Shown in pieces: positions 17,589-26,799 of a stretch of 64,000 bases of DNA. Under the pieces are notes generated by a model. The model was not told where the DNA came from, did no database searches, and saw only the letters and a list, made by a program, of their open reading frames with translations. Every line of letters begins with the position of its first letter. The first letter of the stretch is position 1. Made by a program: the position numbers and the translations under genes. This DNA comes from Paenibacillus thalictri (GTDB lineage Bacteria > Bacillota > Bacilli > Paenibacillales > NBRC-103111), in contig NZ_SIRE01000006.1 in assembly GCF_004307995.1 (NCBI RefSeq), positions 248,001 through 312,000 of the forward strand. The letters are read 5' to 3'.

Positions 17589-18044
17589 TTATAATTCCTT
17601 CGTCATAAATACACTGTTCGGGTCTTCCTTATAATCCGCAAACGGCTGGCAATATTGAAACCCGAAACTTTCATACAGCTTTTTGGCGGGGACAAAAGCT
17701 TCCATGGAGCCTGTTTCCAGGCTTAGCCGCTTGTAGCCGCGCCGCTTGGCTTCTTCCATAATGTGGGCAAGCATCCTCCGGGCGATACCTTTCCTTACAT
17801 GTGCTGAGGCCGTTCTCATCGATTTGATCTCTCCGTGCTGTCCGTCAAGCTGTTTGAGCGCCCCGCAGCCGACTAATTCCCCTTGTTCCCAAGCGCTCCA
17901 GAATGAAATTTCCGGTTTTCTTAAACCTTCCAGATTCAAGGCATGTACACTTTCCGGCGGGGAATGAAGCGCCATTCCCTGAAGATGTTCCCCGATTAAT
18001 GCAGCTATTTCCGACCCGGTTAAATCATCGAGTTTAATGTCCAA
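17589..18044 (-). CDS. GNAT family N-acetyltransferase
   Basis: 151-residue cytosolic acetyltransferase. The acetyl-CoA-binding motif A is visible as RTASAHVRKGIARRMLAHIM (residues 77-96), followed by YKRLSLETGS and the C-terminal AKKLYESFGFQYCQPF segment. It looks most like the YsnE subgroup. The start is TTG, preceded by GTGGAGTGATTTCGA. No partner gene is obvious, as the next gene downstream is a truncated remnant. The acceptor substrate is unknown. Confidence 0.88.
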   Translation of the reverse strand: MDIKLDDLTGSEIAALIGEHLQGMALHSPPESVHALNLEGLRKPEISFWSAWEQGELVGCGALKQLDGQHGEIKSMRTASAHVRKGIARRMLAHIMEEAKRRGYKRLSLETGSMEAFVPAKKLYESFGFQYCQPFADYKEDPNSVFMTKEL

Positions 18045-18142
18045 TCGAAATCACTCCACACTCTCTATCAATTATAAGAAAAACTTCTGATCGAATGATC
18101 AAAGCCCTTCAAAGATGAGCGACCGCTACCCAAGCGGAAATT

Positions 18143-18180
18143 TAAAAAAATCCCGCTCCCGCCAAAGCGGGAACAGGATT
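18143..18180 (-). terminator. Rho-independent terminator after efp
   Basis: Minus-strand hairpin TCCCGC-TTTG-GCGGGA extended by ATCC/GGAT arms with small mismatches, followed by seven Ts. It lies 43 bases after the efp stop codon. Confidence 0.88.
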
Positions 18181-18222
18181 TTCCACCTGATGTTATAACT
18201 TAAGATGCAGCTTGTTCCTAAC

Positions 18223-18780
18223 TTACGCGCGGGAGATGTATTTGCCTTCGCGTGTATCGATCAGCAGCACGTCGCCTTCATTGATAAACAATGGAACTTG
18301 AACGTTAAGGCCGGTTTCCACTTTGGCGCTTTTCGTTGCGCCCGTAGCGGTATTTCCTTTAATGCCCGGTTCGGTTTCAACAACCTTCAGCTCAACGCTG
18401 TTTGGCAAGCTGATACCGGTAATTTCACCTTGGTAACTCATGATGTTGATGTTCATGTTTTCCTTGAGGAAATTCAGTTCCCACTCCAGTTGTTTGGATG
18501 TGAGGCTGACTTGATCGTAAGTTTCCGTATCCATAAATGTATGTTCGGTGCCCGAAGCGTACAAATATTGCATTTGACGGTTTTCGATATGTGCGCGGCC
18601 TACGTTTTCACCTGCACGGAAAGTGCGCTCCACGGTATTGCCGTTGCGGATATTTTTCAGCTTGGAACGAACAAACGCTGCGCCTTTACCTGGTTTAACG
18701 TGTTGGAAGTCCAGGACTGTAAAAATGTCGCCTTCTACTTCGATGGTAAGTCCTGTTTTAAAATCGTTTACTGAGATCAC
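18223..18780 (-). CDS. efp: Translation elongation factor P
   Basis: 185-residue EF-P of normal length with three beta-barrel domains. It binds stalled ribosomes between the P and E sites and relieves pauses at polyproline. The modifiable lysine is Lys32 in [12 protein letters not shown], the Lys-type tip seen in Firmicutes. The start is GTG, preceded by AGGAGGCCAAAACA. It follows the Xaa-Pro peptidase and aroQ genes on the same strand, the order found in Bacillus subtilis (yqhS-yqhT-efp). A clear terminator follows. Confidence 0.98.
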   Translation of the reverse strand: MISVNDFKTGLTIEVEGDIFTVLDFQHVKPGKGAAFVRSKLKNIRNGNTVERTFRAGENVGRAHIENRQMQYLYASGTEHTFMDTETYDQVSLTSKQLEWELNFLKENMNINIMSYQGEITGISLPNSVELKVVETEPGIKGNTATGATKSAKVETGLNVQVPLFINEGDVLLIDTREGKYISRA

Positions 18781-18821
18781 TGTTTTGGCCTCCTATAATT
18801 TGGCAACTATAACAAAATGAA

Positions 18822-19895
18822 TTAATCTATCACAATCAAGTCTTTGCTTGAGTGCGTCAAAATACGAATGCCGGTTTCGGTAATGACGATGTCGTCTTCA
18901 ATCCGTACCCCGCCAAAACCCGGCAAATAAATGCCCGGCTCCACTGTAACGACCATGCCGGGTTCCAGCACCGTATCGCCCGTTTTGGATAACCGTGGCT
19001 CCTCATGAATTTCCAACCCTAAGCCGTGCCCTAAGCCATGGCCGAAATAATCGGCATACCCGTATTTAGCGATAATGCCCCGGGCAAGCTCATGCGCTTC
19101 GGTACCCTTCATGCCCGGCTTGATGTGCTCCAGAGCAAAAGCCTGCGCTTCACGCACGATGCCGTAAATTTCTTTATGTTTGTCGGTAGGTTTGCCTAAT
19201 ACGACCGTCCGCGTAATGTCGGAACAGTAACCTTTGTAGTAGGCGCCAAAATCAAACTTGACAAATTCGTTGTTTTGCAGGATACGCTCGCTGGCTTTGC
19301 CATGCGGCAGCGCAGAACGTTCGCCCGATGCGACAATCGTTTCGAAGGAAGGAGCGGTTGCGCCGCCGCGCCGCATGAACATCTCCAGCTCTGCGGCAAG
19401 CTCCACCTCGGAGACGCCGGACTTAATAAAAGACTGAATATGGGAGAAGGTCCGGTCGGCCAGATCGGCCGCTTCCTGGATAACCGCAATCTCATGCTCG
19501 TCTTTAACGATGCGCAGCTGTTCAATAAGCCCGTCGGTTGCAACAAGCTCAACACCGCTTAATTGGTCCTTGATGCTCAAATAGCTGCCGTAGGTCACGT
19601 CGCGCTGCTCGAATCCAAGCTTGGCGATGCCAAAACCCGCAAGCAGTTCTCTGACCGTATCCATTGGTTTGGCCGTGTGCTCCACCACTTCGTAGTGAAC
19701 GGCTTGCTGAGGCGCTTGGGTCATATAGCGGAAATCCGTCAGCAGCAAGGCACGGTTTTGCGTAATCAGCACATATCCTGCCGAACCTGTAAAGCCGGTC
19801 ATATATTGACGGTTAAAACTGTTCGTTACAAGCAGCGCTTCCAGTTCACGAGCTTGCATAAGCGCTCTTAATTTCGCAATTCTTGGTTGCTGCAT
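18822..19895 (-). CDS. Xaa-Pro aminopeptidase/dipeptidase family protein (M24; YqhT-like)
   Basis: 357-residue cytosolic metallopeptidase with a creatinase-type N-terminal domain and a pita-bread catalytic domain. The five metal ligands are present: Asp215 and Asp226 (KFDFGAYYKGYCSDITRT), His290 (GHGLGHGLGL), Glu319 (TVEPGIY) and Glu333 (VRIEDD). It removes residues preceding proline from peptides. The ATG at 19895 was chosen because GGGGTGA lies six bases before it; a GTG at 19904 overlaps the aroQ stop by 4 bp and is possible. Its place between aroQ and efp matches yqhT of Bacillus. Confidence 0.94.
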   Translation of the reverse strand: MQQPRIAKLRALMQARELEALLVTNSFNRQYMTGFTGSAGYVLITQNRALLLTDFRYMTQAPQQAVHYEVVEHTAKPMDTVRELLAGFGIAKLGFEQRDVTYGSYLSIKDQLSGVELVATDGLIEQLRIVKDEHEIAVIQEAADLADRTFSHIQSFIKSGVSEVELAAELEMFMRRGGATAPSFETIVASGERSALPHGKASERILQNNEFVKFDFGAYYKGYCSDITRTVVLGKPTDKHKEIYGIVREAQAFALEHIKPGMKGTEAHELARGIIAKYGYADYFGHGLGHGLGLEIHEEPRLSKTGDTVLEPGMVVTVEPGIYLPGFGGVRIEDDIVITETGIRILTHSSKDLIVID

Positions 19896-19900
19896 TCGGC

Positions 19901-20347
19901 TCACCCCGCTTGATCTTGTAAATAGTTTACCAAGGCACGCAATCCCAATTCATAGCTCATTGCGCCGAAGCCCGCGATTTGCCCGACCGCTACAGGAGCG
20001 ATGACGGACACATGACGGAACGCCTCGCGCTTATGTATATTAGACAAGTGCACCTCGACGGTAGGAATATGGATTCCACCGAAGGCATCGCGCAACGCGT
20101 AGCTGTAATGAGTAAATGCACCTGGGTTAATCAGTATGCCGTCCGTCGTACCATAGGCTTGTTGAATCCGGTCAATCAGCGCGCCTTCATGGTTCGATTG
20201 AAAAAACTCGACGCTGACGGACAATTCTTCTGCAAGCCGCCTGATATTTTGCTCGATGACATCAAGCGTAACTGTACCGTATACTCCCGGTTCCCGGATG
20301 CCCAAAAAGTTCAAATTCGGGCCGTTTAATACCAAAATGCGTTTCAT
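19901..20347 (-). CDS. aroQ: 3-dehydroquinate dehydratase, type II
   Basis: 148-residue type II dehydroquinase, which removes water from 3-dehydroquinate in the shikimate pathway. Catalytic Tyr23 (EPGVYG), the [15 protein letters not shown] segment and His100 (VEVHLSN) are all present, and the length is normal. The start ATG at 20347 follows GGAGGAAGTT; an upstream in-frame start has no such site. The 3' end lies next to the peptidase gene, so the two are translationally coupled. Confidence 0.97.
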   Translation of the reverse strand: MKRILVLNGPNLNFLGIREPGVYGTVTLDVIEQNIRRLAEELSVSVEFFQSNHEGALIDRIQQAYGTTDGILINPGAFTHYSYALRDAFGGIHIPTVEVHLSNIHKREAFRHVSVIAPVAVGQIAGFGAMSYELGLRALVNYLQDQAG

Positions 20348-20456
20348 AACTTCCTCCGGCTGCGACAGCAAGATTTACACCGTAGCCATTTTACCATAAC
20401 CTTCCCCTATTTGTTAAGCGTATTTGTTACAAATATCGGGATAGTGCATGGCATCC

Positions 20457-20966
20457 TTACCGAACCGGCCTCGACCTAATGCCTTTTTTGCCGGGTTCGC
20501 GAACACGCTCATCCGTGAATTCCAACGTGATGGAATAACCGATAAACAGCCCCCACAGCACAAACAAACAGCCGTCGGTGATCAGCGTATTCCACTCAAT
20601 CCGCCCAATTGAGCTCATCATACCCGAAGCCGGACCCAGGATCAAATAAAGCAGCGCCCACCAAGCGATCCCGTAAACCGCTCCCGGCCAAGGACCTTTG
20701 GCTTTCGCCATCGCCACGGCATAAATCAAAGACGCTATGATTGAAAATATAATAAAAAACAGCCATCCGACCAGCAAACCTTGCCATGTAAGCAAAAATG
20801 CATGCTTGAAAAAGGGTTCGATCAGGAATCCGGGAGTCAGCTCGGTAAATTGAAAATAATGCTCGACAATTTTCAGCGCTCCCCATATTAACCCGGCATA
20901 GAAACCGATATAAATAGCAAACCACCACTTATTTGTCGGCTTCACCGTCTCCTTCTGGGTTTTCAT
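20457..20966 (-). CDS. yqhR: Conserved membrane protein YqhR
   Basis: 169-residue integral membrane protein with four predicted helices and a basic C-terminal tail (EPGKKGIRSRPVR). Segments such as WWFAIYIGFYAGLIWGALKI and ILGPASGMMSSIGRIEWNTL match the YqhR family of Bacillales, whose function is unknown. The ATG at 20966 was chosen because AAAGGATG lies about 12 bases before it; an upstream in-frame start would add a poorly conserved 24-residue extension. The gene lies between aroQ and the divergent yqhQ, as in B. subtilis. Confidence 0.88.
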   Translation of the reverse strand: MKTQKETVKPTNKWWFAIYIGFYAGLIWGALKIVEHYFQFTELTPGFLIEPFFKHAFLLTWQGLLVGWLFFIIFSIIASLIYAVAMAKAKGPWPGAVYGIAWWALLYLILGPASGMMSSIGRIEWNTLITDGCLFVLWGLFIGYSITLEFTDERVREPGKKGIRSRPVR

Positions 20967-21150
20967 GGTGTGAAAGCATCCTTTCGTTATTAAGGTGTAA
21001 AGCTGGGATATGTATAGTATATGCAAAACCGGATTCAATAAACGGTAGCATTTGCATCCCGAATTCGTTAAAATAAAATAAGCTTCATCTTATTGAGGCC
21101 ATTTTTCAAAAGAGACAAGGGCCATAGCCCATACAACCAGTTAGGAGAAG

Positions 21151-22083
21151 GTGAAGAAGTTGTCGCAAAATCAACCCGCTATTTATGGAGGACAGGCCGT
21201 TATTGAAGGTGTGATGTTCGCAGGCCAAACGGTTCATGTTACGGCGGTACGCCGGAAAGACGAATCGATCGAATATTTGGAAGTGCCGAAAACTGAAATT
21301 CCTTGGGTTCAGGCTTTGAAAAAGATCCCCTTTATCCGCGGCATTGTCGGCATTGTCGAGGCCAGTGCCAAAGGGGCGCAGCACCTCAACTTTTCGGCCG
21401 AAACGTTTGCCGAAGGAGAAGACGACACGAAGAAAGAAGAAAAGAAAGAATCCGGTTTTTCGCTGACGATGATTTTGGGCGTAGCCGTTATCGGCGTAAT
21501 ATCTTTCTTGTTTGGCAAGTTTGTTTTTACGCTGGTTCCGCCGGCGATCGAGCAGTTAATTTTTAGCGGCATGTTTAAAAATCAGATCGGACACAATTTG
21601 CTTGAAGGCTTGATCAAAATCATCCTGCTGATCGGCTACATTTATTTCATCTCTCTCACCCCGATGATTAAGCGGCTGTTTCAATACCATGGCGCCGAAC
21701 ACAAAGTCATTAGCGCTTATGAAGCCGGCGTCGACTTGACCGTCGAGAACGTGCAGAAATTCAGCACGCTCCATTACCGCTGCGGCAGCAGCTTTATCGT
21801 TTTTACCGTGCTCGTCGGCGTCATTTTATACTCCTTCTTCACATATGATTCGTTTGTAGAGCGAATTGTACAGCGTATCGTGCTGCTGCCTGTTGTGATC
21901 GGCGTATCCTATGAAGTGCTGCGGTTTACGAATAATTTGCGGGAAGTGCCGGTATTGCGTTATTTAGGATATCCCGGGCTGTGGCTGCAAAAACTGACCA
22001 CAAAACAGCCGAGCGATGACATGGTGGAAGTTTCGATCGCTTCTTTTAATCGGATGAGAGAAGCCGATTTGAGAAACAAGTAA
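21151..22083 (+). CDS. yqhQ: DUF1385 membrane protein YqhQ
   Basis: 310-residue protein of the DUF1385 family. It opens PAIYGGQAVIEGVMFAGQ (about 9-26), a family hallmark, has an acidic/lysine-rich linker near residue 100, and then four predicted membrane helices. The motif YHGAEHKVISAYE (His/Glu-rich, about 178-190) is strongly conserved in the family and looks like a metal or active site, but no activity is established. The start is read as GTG at 21151 next to AGGAGAAG; a TTG four codons later is an alternative. It heads a short plus-strand pair with the next gene. Confidence 0.93.
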   Translation: MKKLSQNQPAIYGGQAVIEGVMFAGQTVHVTAVRRKDESIEYLEVPKTEIPWVQALKKIPFIRGIVGIVEASAKGAQHLNFSAETFAEGEDDTKKEEKKESGFSLTMILGVAVIGVISFLFGKFVFTLVPPAIEQLIFSGMFKNQIGHNLLEGLIKIILLIGYIYFISLTPMIKRLFQYHGAEHKVISAYEAGVDLTVENVQKFSTLHYRCGSSFIVFTVLVGVILYSFFTYDSFVERIVQRIVLLPVVIGVSYEVLRFTNNLREVPVLRYLGYPGLWLQKLTTKQPSDDMVEVSIASFNRMREADLRNK

Positions 22084-22095
22084 AGGGGGACGCAC

Positions 22096-22371
22096 ATGTA
22101 CAGACGGTTGCCCGTTTTCGCTTATATTATTTTGGCGTTAATCGCGATCGGCATCCTTTCGCGGTTCGTCTCGGATCCGGCCGGCATGATTATTCCGGTC
22201 GCCGTATTCGGCATCGTATTTTTCCTTTACAAGTTCCCTCCCAGCAGATGGCGGCGCCAGCAGAAACCGACGCCGCGTTATGCGAAAGCCAAGGAGAAAC
22301 GCAAGCAAGTTCCGTTCAAAGTTATCAACGGCAACAAACCGGACGATGACGATATGCCGAAATACCACTGA
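22096..22371 (+). CDS. Small membrane protein, position of yqhP
   Basis: 91-residue protein with two N-terminal membrane helices (FAYIILALIAIGILSRFV and GMIIPVAVFGIVFFLY) and a basic, then acidic cytoplasmic tail ending DDDDMPKYH. It starts 12 bp after yqhQ with AAAGGGGGACGCAC before the ATG, so the two are co-transcribed. It occupies the place of yqhP in the Bacillus gene order, but sequence alone does not let me assign orthology. Function is unknown. Confidence 0.8.
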   Translation: MYRRLPVFAYIILALIAIGILSRFVSDPAGMIIPVAVFGIVFFLYKFPPSRWRRQQKPTPRYAKAKEKRKQVPFKVINGNKPDDDDMPKYH

Positions 22372-22382
22372 TGAAAACAGCG

Positions 22383-22410
22383 AAACAGCGGAGAAACCCG
22401 CTGTTTTTTT
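22383..22410 (+). terminator. Terminator between convergent genes
   Basis: AAACAGCGG and CCGCTGTTT pair around a short loop and are followed by seven Ts on the plus strand. It lies 12 bases after the stop of the small membrane protein gene and 9 bases before the 3' end of the patatin gene. Confidence 0.92.
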
Positions 22411-22418
22411 GTTGGCAA

Positions 22419-23390
22419 TTATTTTTTGCGGGACATGTACTGCTTGAAGTTATTTTCGTAATCGGACAGCTTCCATTTATTAAAGAACACTTCAGCCGAG
22501 GTGTAGCCGGATTGATACAACTTGCCGCTTTCTTCCGGGGTTATTTCAAACTGGGTCGCACGCACGCCAAGCGTAGGGATTTTGATCGTTCTGAACCGGT
22601 TATGCTCTTCGATATATCTTTCATCGTGGGCTTCTAGCATCGTCGAGAACATCGCCCGAAACATGCTGAGCGGCCCGTATATTTCATTGGGCATTGCCTG
22701 CGTTTTCCCGACCAGTTGGAAGCCGAGGGTTGGAATCATTTTCTCCATGTTATTTTCATATTGCTTGTCGAACAGCCACAGCGGAAAGTTGCTGAGCAGC
22801 GCGCCGTCAACGATATAGATGGACATGCTTTGGAACGTTTCGTTTTTTTTACGCATCGAGACCGGCTTGCGAATAATGACAGGGTCGAAAAAATAAGGGA
22901 TGCTTGTGCTCATCCGGATCGCTCTGGCTACAAGAAATTTTTGCGGATCAATGCCATAATTGGCGATATCGTCGGGAAGCACCAGCAGCCGGCCCAACGT
23001 GATGTCCGATGCGATAATACGCAGCTGGTTTGGCTTTAAATCGCCGAAGGTGCGGATCCCTTTCTGCTCCAGCAGCTGGTATATCCAATATTCAAGCGCT
23101 TCTCCCGAATAAAGCCCTTTCTTGATAAACAATCGCGCCGCCGGACCGATAATTTTCGGCCTTTCAAATATCCACGACCGCTTCAGAAAAGAGGAAAAAG
23201 GCGTTTGCTCCACCAGCTTCCTTGTTTCCTCTCCCGAATATCCCGCCGCGATCAAAGAGGCGATAATCGACCCGGATGAGGTGCCGGCGACCTGATGAAA
23301 CTCGATTCCTTGCTTTTCCGCCGCCGACACGGCCCCCGCCAGTGCAATCCCTTTCACTCCCCCGCCTTCAAATACGGCATTTACCTTCAT
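22419..23390 (-). CDS. yqhO: Patatin-like phospholipase family protein (YqhO)
   Basis: 323-residue serine hydrolase with a Ser/Asp dyad. The oxyanion loop is FEGGGVKGIA (residues 6-15), the nucleophile elbow is GTSSG, and the catalytic Asp lies in VDGALLSNFP. Members act as lipid acyl hydrolases at the membrane; the substrate here is unknown. The ATG at 23390 (MKVNAVFEGGG) was chosen because it leads directly into the conserved core, with GAGGTGG upstream. It follows mntR on the same strand, as in Bacillus, but a strong hairpin separates the two. Confidence 0.9.
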   Translation of the reverse strand: MKVNAVFEGGGVKGIALAGAVSAAEKQGIEFHQVAGTSSGSIIASLIAAGYSGEETRKLVEQTPFSSFLKRSWIFERPKIIGPAARLFIKKGLYSGEALEYWIYQLLEQKGIRTFGDLKPNQLRIIASDITLGRLLVLPDDIANYGIDPQKFLVARAIRMSTSIPYFFDPVIIRKPVSMRKKNETFQSMSIYIVDGALLSNFPLWLFDKQYENNMEKMIPTLGFQLVGKTQAMPNEIYGPLSMFRAMFSTMLEAHDERYIEEHNRFRTIKIPTLGVRATQFEITPEESGKLYQSGYTSAEVFFNKWKLSDYENNFKQYMSRKK

Positions 23391-23460
23391 CTTCGCCGCC
23401 ACCTCTTCGCACACAGATTCTAGTTGTATGTATGCGCGGCGAAAATTGTCCTAGAACGAC

Positions 23461-23490
23461 GAAAAGCTGCCGGCATGTCCGGCAGCTTCT
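23461..23490 (-). terminator. Terminator between mntR and yqhO
   Basis: A perfect 10-bp inverted repeat, AAGCTGCCGG at 23464-23473 and CCGGCAGCTT at 23479-23488, with a five-base loop, followed on the minus strand by TTTCGTCG. The T-run is short, so termination may be partial. Confidence 0.8.
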
Positions 23491-23505
23491 ATTTTTCTTA
23501 TCGAA

Positions 23506-23928
23506 TTATTCGGCGTCAAGTTCCGCTTTAAGCTTGTGCAATTCGGTCGCCCGCGAAGGATCGCGCCGAAAATATTCGATCAACGTTTCGATACATGTGA
23601 TGGAATCCCAGCTTAAGTGATGCTCAATACCTTCCACATCCTTGTATACGGTGTCGTCCGAAACACCGATCAGCACAAGAAATTCCTCAAGCAGCTGGTG
23701 ACGGTCGACAAGCCGCTTGCCCATCTTTTTCCCTTTGGAAGTAAGCACAAGACCGCGGTATTTCTCGTAAACGAGATATTTGTCCTTGTCCAGCTTCTGA
23801 ATCATCTTCGTAACGGAAGAAGGATGGACCTCAAGTCCTTCCGCGATGTCGGATACGCGGGCGTATCCTTTCTCGTCGATGAGCTTGTATATTTTTTCGA
23901 GATAATCCTCCATGCTGGGCGTTGCCAT
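23506..23928 (-). CDS. mntR: Manganese-responsive transcriptional regulator MntR
   Basis: 140-residue DtxR-family repressor, closely similar to B. subtilis MntR along most of its length. The winged helix covers 20-65 ([20 protein letters not shown]). All manganese ligands are conserved: Asp8, Glu11, His77, Glu99, Glu102 and His103. It represses manganese uptake when manganese is plentiful. It lies upstream of yqhO on the same strand. No manganese importer gene is visible in the window; the importer at 25984-28532 looks zinc-specific instead. Confidence 0.98.
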   Translation of the reverse strand: MATPSMEDYLEKIYKLIDEKGYARVSDIAEGLEVHPSSVTKMIQKLDKDKYLVYEKYRGLVLTSKGKKMGKRLVDRHQLLEEFLVLIGVSDDTVYKDVEGIEHHLSWDSITCIETLIEYFRRDPSRATELHKLKAELDAE

Positions 23929-24121
23929 TCTTGTTCCCCCTGATCTTTTGGCACACTACACATATGTAATGATAACTTGTTTTTGCTTAAAAACGCAAGT
24001 AACCGCGCTCCTAGATTTTCCCAAGAGTAACACCGATGACCGTATCAAAAAATAATCAAACGCGTACGAAAACCTATTTTACCATAATTCAAAAATAATA
24101 TCCAAGGATCGAGGTGCTCAT

Positions 24122-25180
24122 GTGACTGTCGAGCTTCAACCCAAGGTGCGTTCCACGCCGATTTTTGTTCCTGAACTTGTATATTTTGAGCCGCAAGCGC
24201 TGGATTACCCGAAAGGGCAAAGAATATGGGAATGGGCCAAACAACAAGGGTTGCCGGTGCATATTACCCCTTCTCACAACCGGATTATGAATCTCCCCGG
24301 CGACAGCGACTTGGAGAAATATAAAATTGCCAAACGAACGCTGGTGGTCGGGCTGCGCAAAACGCTGACTTTCGATCAGTCCAAGCCCTCCGCGGAATAC
24401 GCCATTCCGATCGCCACAGGCTGTATGGGCCACTGCCATTATTGTTACCTGCAGACTACGCTGGGCGCCAAACCTTATATTCGGATTTACGTCAACATGG
24501 ACGATATTTTGCATGCGGCCGAGAAGTATATCGTGGAACGTGCGCCGGAAATTACCCGTTTCGAAGCGGCTTGCACCTCCGACCCCGTCGGCTTGGAGCA
24601 TATCGGCGGTTCGCTGAAAGATCTGATTGAATTTATGGGCAAACAGCCGCTGGGCAGGCTGCGGTTTGTGACCAAGTTCCATCATGTCGAACCGCTGCTT
24701 GACGCAAAGCACAACAAACATACGCGGTTTCGCTTTAGTGTCAATGCCGATTATGTGATCAAAAACTTCGAGCCGTCCACATCCAGCTTCGCTGAACGCA
24801 TTGAGGCCGCCGGAAAGGTAGCCCGCAGCGGTTATCCGCTTGGTTTCATCATTGCCCCTATCATCTGGCACGAAGGCTGGGAGAACGGCTATGCCGAGCT
24901 GCTGCGCAAATTAAAAGACGCCGTTCCCGAGGAAGCGACGTCCGATCTGACATTTGAGCTGATCCAGCACAGGTTCACGAAAACGGCCAAACGGGTAATC
25001 GAGCAGCGTTATCCGAAAACAAAGCTGGAGCTGGACGAAACAAAACGCAAGTACAAGTGGGGCCGGTGGGGACAAGGCAAATACGTGTACCCCGACGATC
25101 AGGCGGACGCGCTTCGCGAATTCATTACGGAACGGATCTTCGAAAACTTCCCGAATGCAACGATCGACTACTTCACCTGA
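24122..25180 (+). CDS. splB: Spore photoproduct lyase
   Basis: 352-residue radical SAM enzyme that reverses the spore photoproduct (5-thyminyl-5,6-dihydrothymine) in germinating spores. The iron-sulphur cluster motif is Cys101, Cys105 and Cys108 (CMGHCHYC), and the hydrogen-donor Cys151 lies in FEAACTSDPVG. The start is GTG, with GAGGTG five bases upstream. Bacillus carries a small splA gene before splB; none is present here. The gene shows that the organism forms endospores. I see no obvious forespore promoter in the AT-rich upstream stretch. Confidence 0.97.
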   Translation: MTVELQPKVRSTPIFVPELVYFEPQALDYPKGQRIWEWAKQQGLPVHITPSHNRIMNLPGDSDLEKYKIAKRTLVVGLRKTLTFDQSKPSAEYAIPIATGCMGHCHYCYLQTTLGAKPYIRIYVNMDDILHAAEKYIVERAPEITRFEAACTSDPVGLEHIGGSLKDLIEFMGKQPLGRLRFVTKFHHVEPLLDAKHNKHTRFRFSVNADYVIKNFEPSTSSFAERIEAAGKVARSGYPLGFIIAPIIWHEGWENGYAELLRKLKDAVPEEATSDLTFELIQHRFTKTAKRVIEQRYPKTKLELDETKRKYKWGRWGQGKYVYPDDQADALREFITERIFENFPNATIDYFT

Positions 25181-25208
25181 CACGCTAACAGATTCGTTAT
25201 AGCTGCTT

Positions 25209-25919
25209 TTAAAACTTCAGCCAATCGGGAGTGATTTGATTGAGCCAAATGGTGATTCGTGTCATACGGTCCGTGTACAGCAGGATTGCCACAATAATCA
25301 TCAGCACTCCCCCGATTTTCATCAGCCTGGAGGAATAACGCAAAATCCATTTGGTGGAGCCGATGAAAAAAGCCAGCACAAAAAACGGAATGGCAAAACC
25401 TAACGAATACGCCGTGATCAGTTTAAACCAAGAACCCGGCTCCGTCGTCGCCAGCGCCAAAATCGCCGATAAAATAGGGCCTACGCAAGGCGACCAGCCG
25501 GCTGCAAAACCCATGCCGATCAGCACGGAGCCGACATAACCCGCGGGGCGCAGCTTCCACTGCAGCTTGCGTTCTTTCAGCAGCCATTGCGGCTGGAAGA
25601 TGCCCAGCAGGAACAACCCCATGACCAAGATCAATATAGCGGCAATCTGTCTGATCAAATCTTTATAGTCGATGAATAAATTCGCCAGCAGCCCCGCACC
25701 CCAGCCAAGACTATAAAAAATAATCGAGAACCCGGCGATAAAACATAACGTGTGCGTGATCGTCCGCACCCGTACTTGGCTGCTGTTGCCTTCTTTCAGT
25801 TGACTGACGGAAATTCCCGTTATGTAAGATAAATAAGAAGGGTACAAAGGCAGGCAGCATGGCGAAATAAACGACGCCACCCCTGCCCATAAAGCAATCC
25901 ATATGTTCATGTGTTCCAC
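25209..25919 (-). CDS. ccdA: Cytochrome c biogenesis protein CcdA family
   Basis: 236-residue membrane protein with six predicted helices that carries reducing equivalents across the membrane to extracytoplasmic thiol-disulphide proteins. The N-terminal ISPCCLPLYPSYLSYITG motif contains the first reactive cysteine region, and GWSPCVGPILSAIL contains the second. The start is GTG at 25919, with AGGAGG nine bases before it. No partner thioredoxin-like gene is adjacent. A hairpin also seen before the AbrB-family gene at 43771-44823 directly precedes the ribosome site. Confidence 0.93.
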   Translation of the reverse strand: MEHMNIWIALWAGVASFISPCCLPLYPSYLSYITGISVSQLKEGNSSQVRVRTITHTLCFIAGFSIIFYSLGWGAGLLANLFIDYKDLIRQIAAILILVMGLFLLGIFQPQWLLKERKLQWKLRPAGYVGSVLIGMGFAAGWSPCVGPILSAILALATTEPGSWFKLITAYSLGFAIPFFVLAFFIGSTKWILRYSSRLMKIGGVLMIIVAILLYTDRMTRITIWLNQITPDWLKF

Positions 25920-25930
25920 TGGTTAGGCCC

Positions 25931-25972
25931 TCCTAAGAACTTTGCTGTAAGCAAAGTTCACTACGTAAGCAT
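25931..25972 (-). promoter_or_regulatory. Hairpin element directly before the ccdA ribosome site
   Basis: On the transcribed (minus) strand GCTTACGTAGTG is followed by a perfect hairpin, AACTTTGC-TTACA-GCAAAGTT, that ends two bases before the AGGAGG of ccdA. A related element with paired base changes lies at 44833-44874 before another membrane protein gene. It could be a 5' UTR control element or a dispersed repeat. Confidence 0.55.
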
Positions 25973-25983
25973 TCACGTAAACG

Positions 25984-26787
25984 TCAGCGTCTGAGCGCCC
26001 ATTTGCCGACAAGCGTACAAATCAGCACAGCGATCAACAGCAGCACAACCGTCGCGCCGGGAGCCCAGTTCCATACGCCTGCGGCGATCAAGCCGCCGAG
26101 CACGCATAGCTCCGAGAAAATAACGGCAAGAACCACCGTATTTTTGAAGCTTCTGGATACGATAAGGCTGCAGGCGACCGGAATTGTAAGCAGCGAAGAA
26201 ACAAGGAGCGCGCCAACGATTTTAATCGATACGCTGATGACCAGAGCCGTCAGCATCGTAATCAAAATGTTGTAGCCGCGCAGCGGCAGCCCGCTTACGC
26301 CTGCGGCGTCTTCATCGAAAAAAAGCAGGAACATCTCTTTGAAATTGGTCAGCACGACAACTAACACAAGACAAGCGACGCCCGCTACGACCCACAAATC
26401 GGTAGAATCCAGCGTATACACGCTGCCGAAGAAATAACTCATCACGTTCATATTAAATCCTTTGCCAAACGTGAAAAGCAGTGTCGCCAGGGCTACTCCC
26501 CCCGACATGATGATGGCTATGGATAACTCCGCGTAAGTGCGGTAGGCTTTGCGAAGCCTTTCAATGGCAAACGAAGCAAGCAGCGCAAACAGCAGACCGA
26601 CGGCAACCGGATATACACCCAGCAGAAAGCCAAGAGCTACCCCCGCAATCGATACGTGAGCCAGCGTGTCGCCAATCATCGAAAGTCTGCGCAGCACAAG
26701 AAATACGCCCATTAGCGGCGCGGTTAAACCGATCAGCGCCCCGCCCAGCAGCGCCCGTTGAAAAAAGTACTCCTGAAAAATATCCAA
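25984..26787 (-). CDS. znuB: Zinc ABC transporter permease, ZnuB type
   Basis: 267-residue ABC-3 family permease with about eight hydrophobic segments, beginning FFQRALLGGALIGLTAPLMG, a family hallmark, with RLSMIGDTLAHVSIAGVALG next. It forms the channel of the importer with the ATPase and lipoprotein encoded just upstream. The start is TTG, preceded by AGGAGAGAGCGGA, and lies 12 bases after the ATPase gene. Specificity for zinc is taken from the His-rich binding protein. Confidence 0.92.
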   Translation of the reverse strand: MDIFQEYFFQRALLGGALIGLTAPLMGVFLVLRRLSMIGDTLAHVSIAGVALGFLLGVYPVAVGLLFALLASFAIERLRKAYRTYAELSIAIIMSGGVALATLLFTFGKGFNMNVMSYFFGSVYTLDSTDLWVVAGVACLVLVVVLTNFKEMFLLFFDEDAAGVSGLPLRGYNILITMLTALVISVSIKIVGALLVSSLLTIPVACSLIVSRSFKNTVVLAVIFSELCVLGGLIAAGVWNWAPGATVVLLLIAVLICTLVGKWALRR

Positions 26788-26799
26788 TCCGCTCTCTCC

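Noticed and set aside
24089..24871. 260-codon frame opposite splB
   Set aside because: It is antisense to a clear splB with conserved cysteine motifs and has no recognisable domain.
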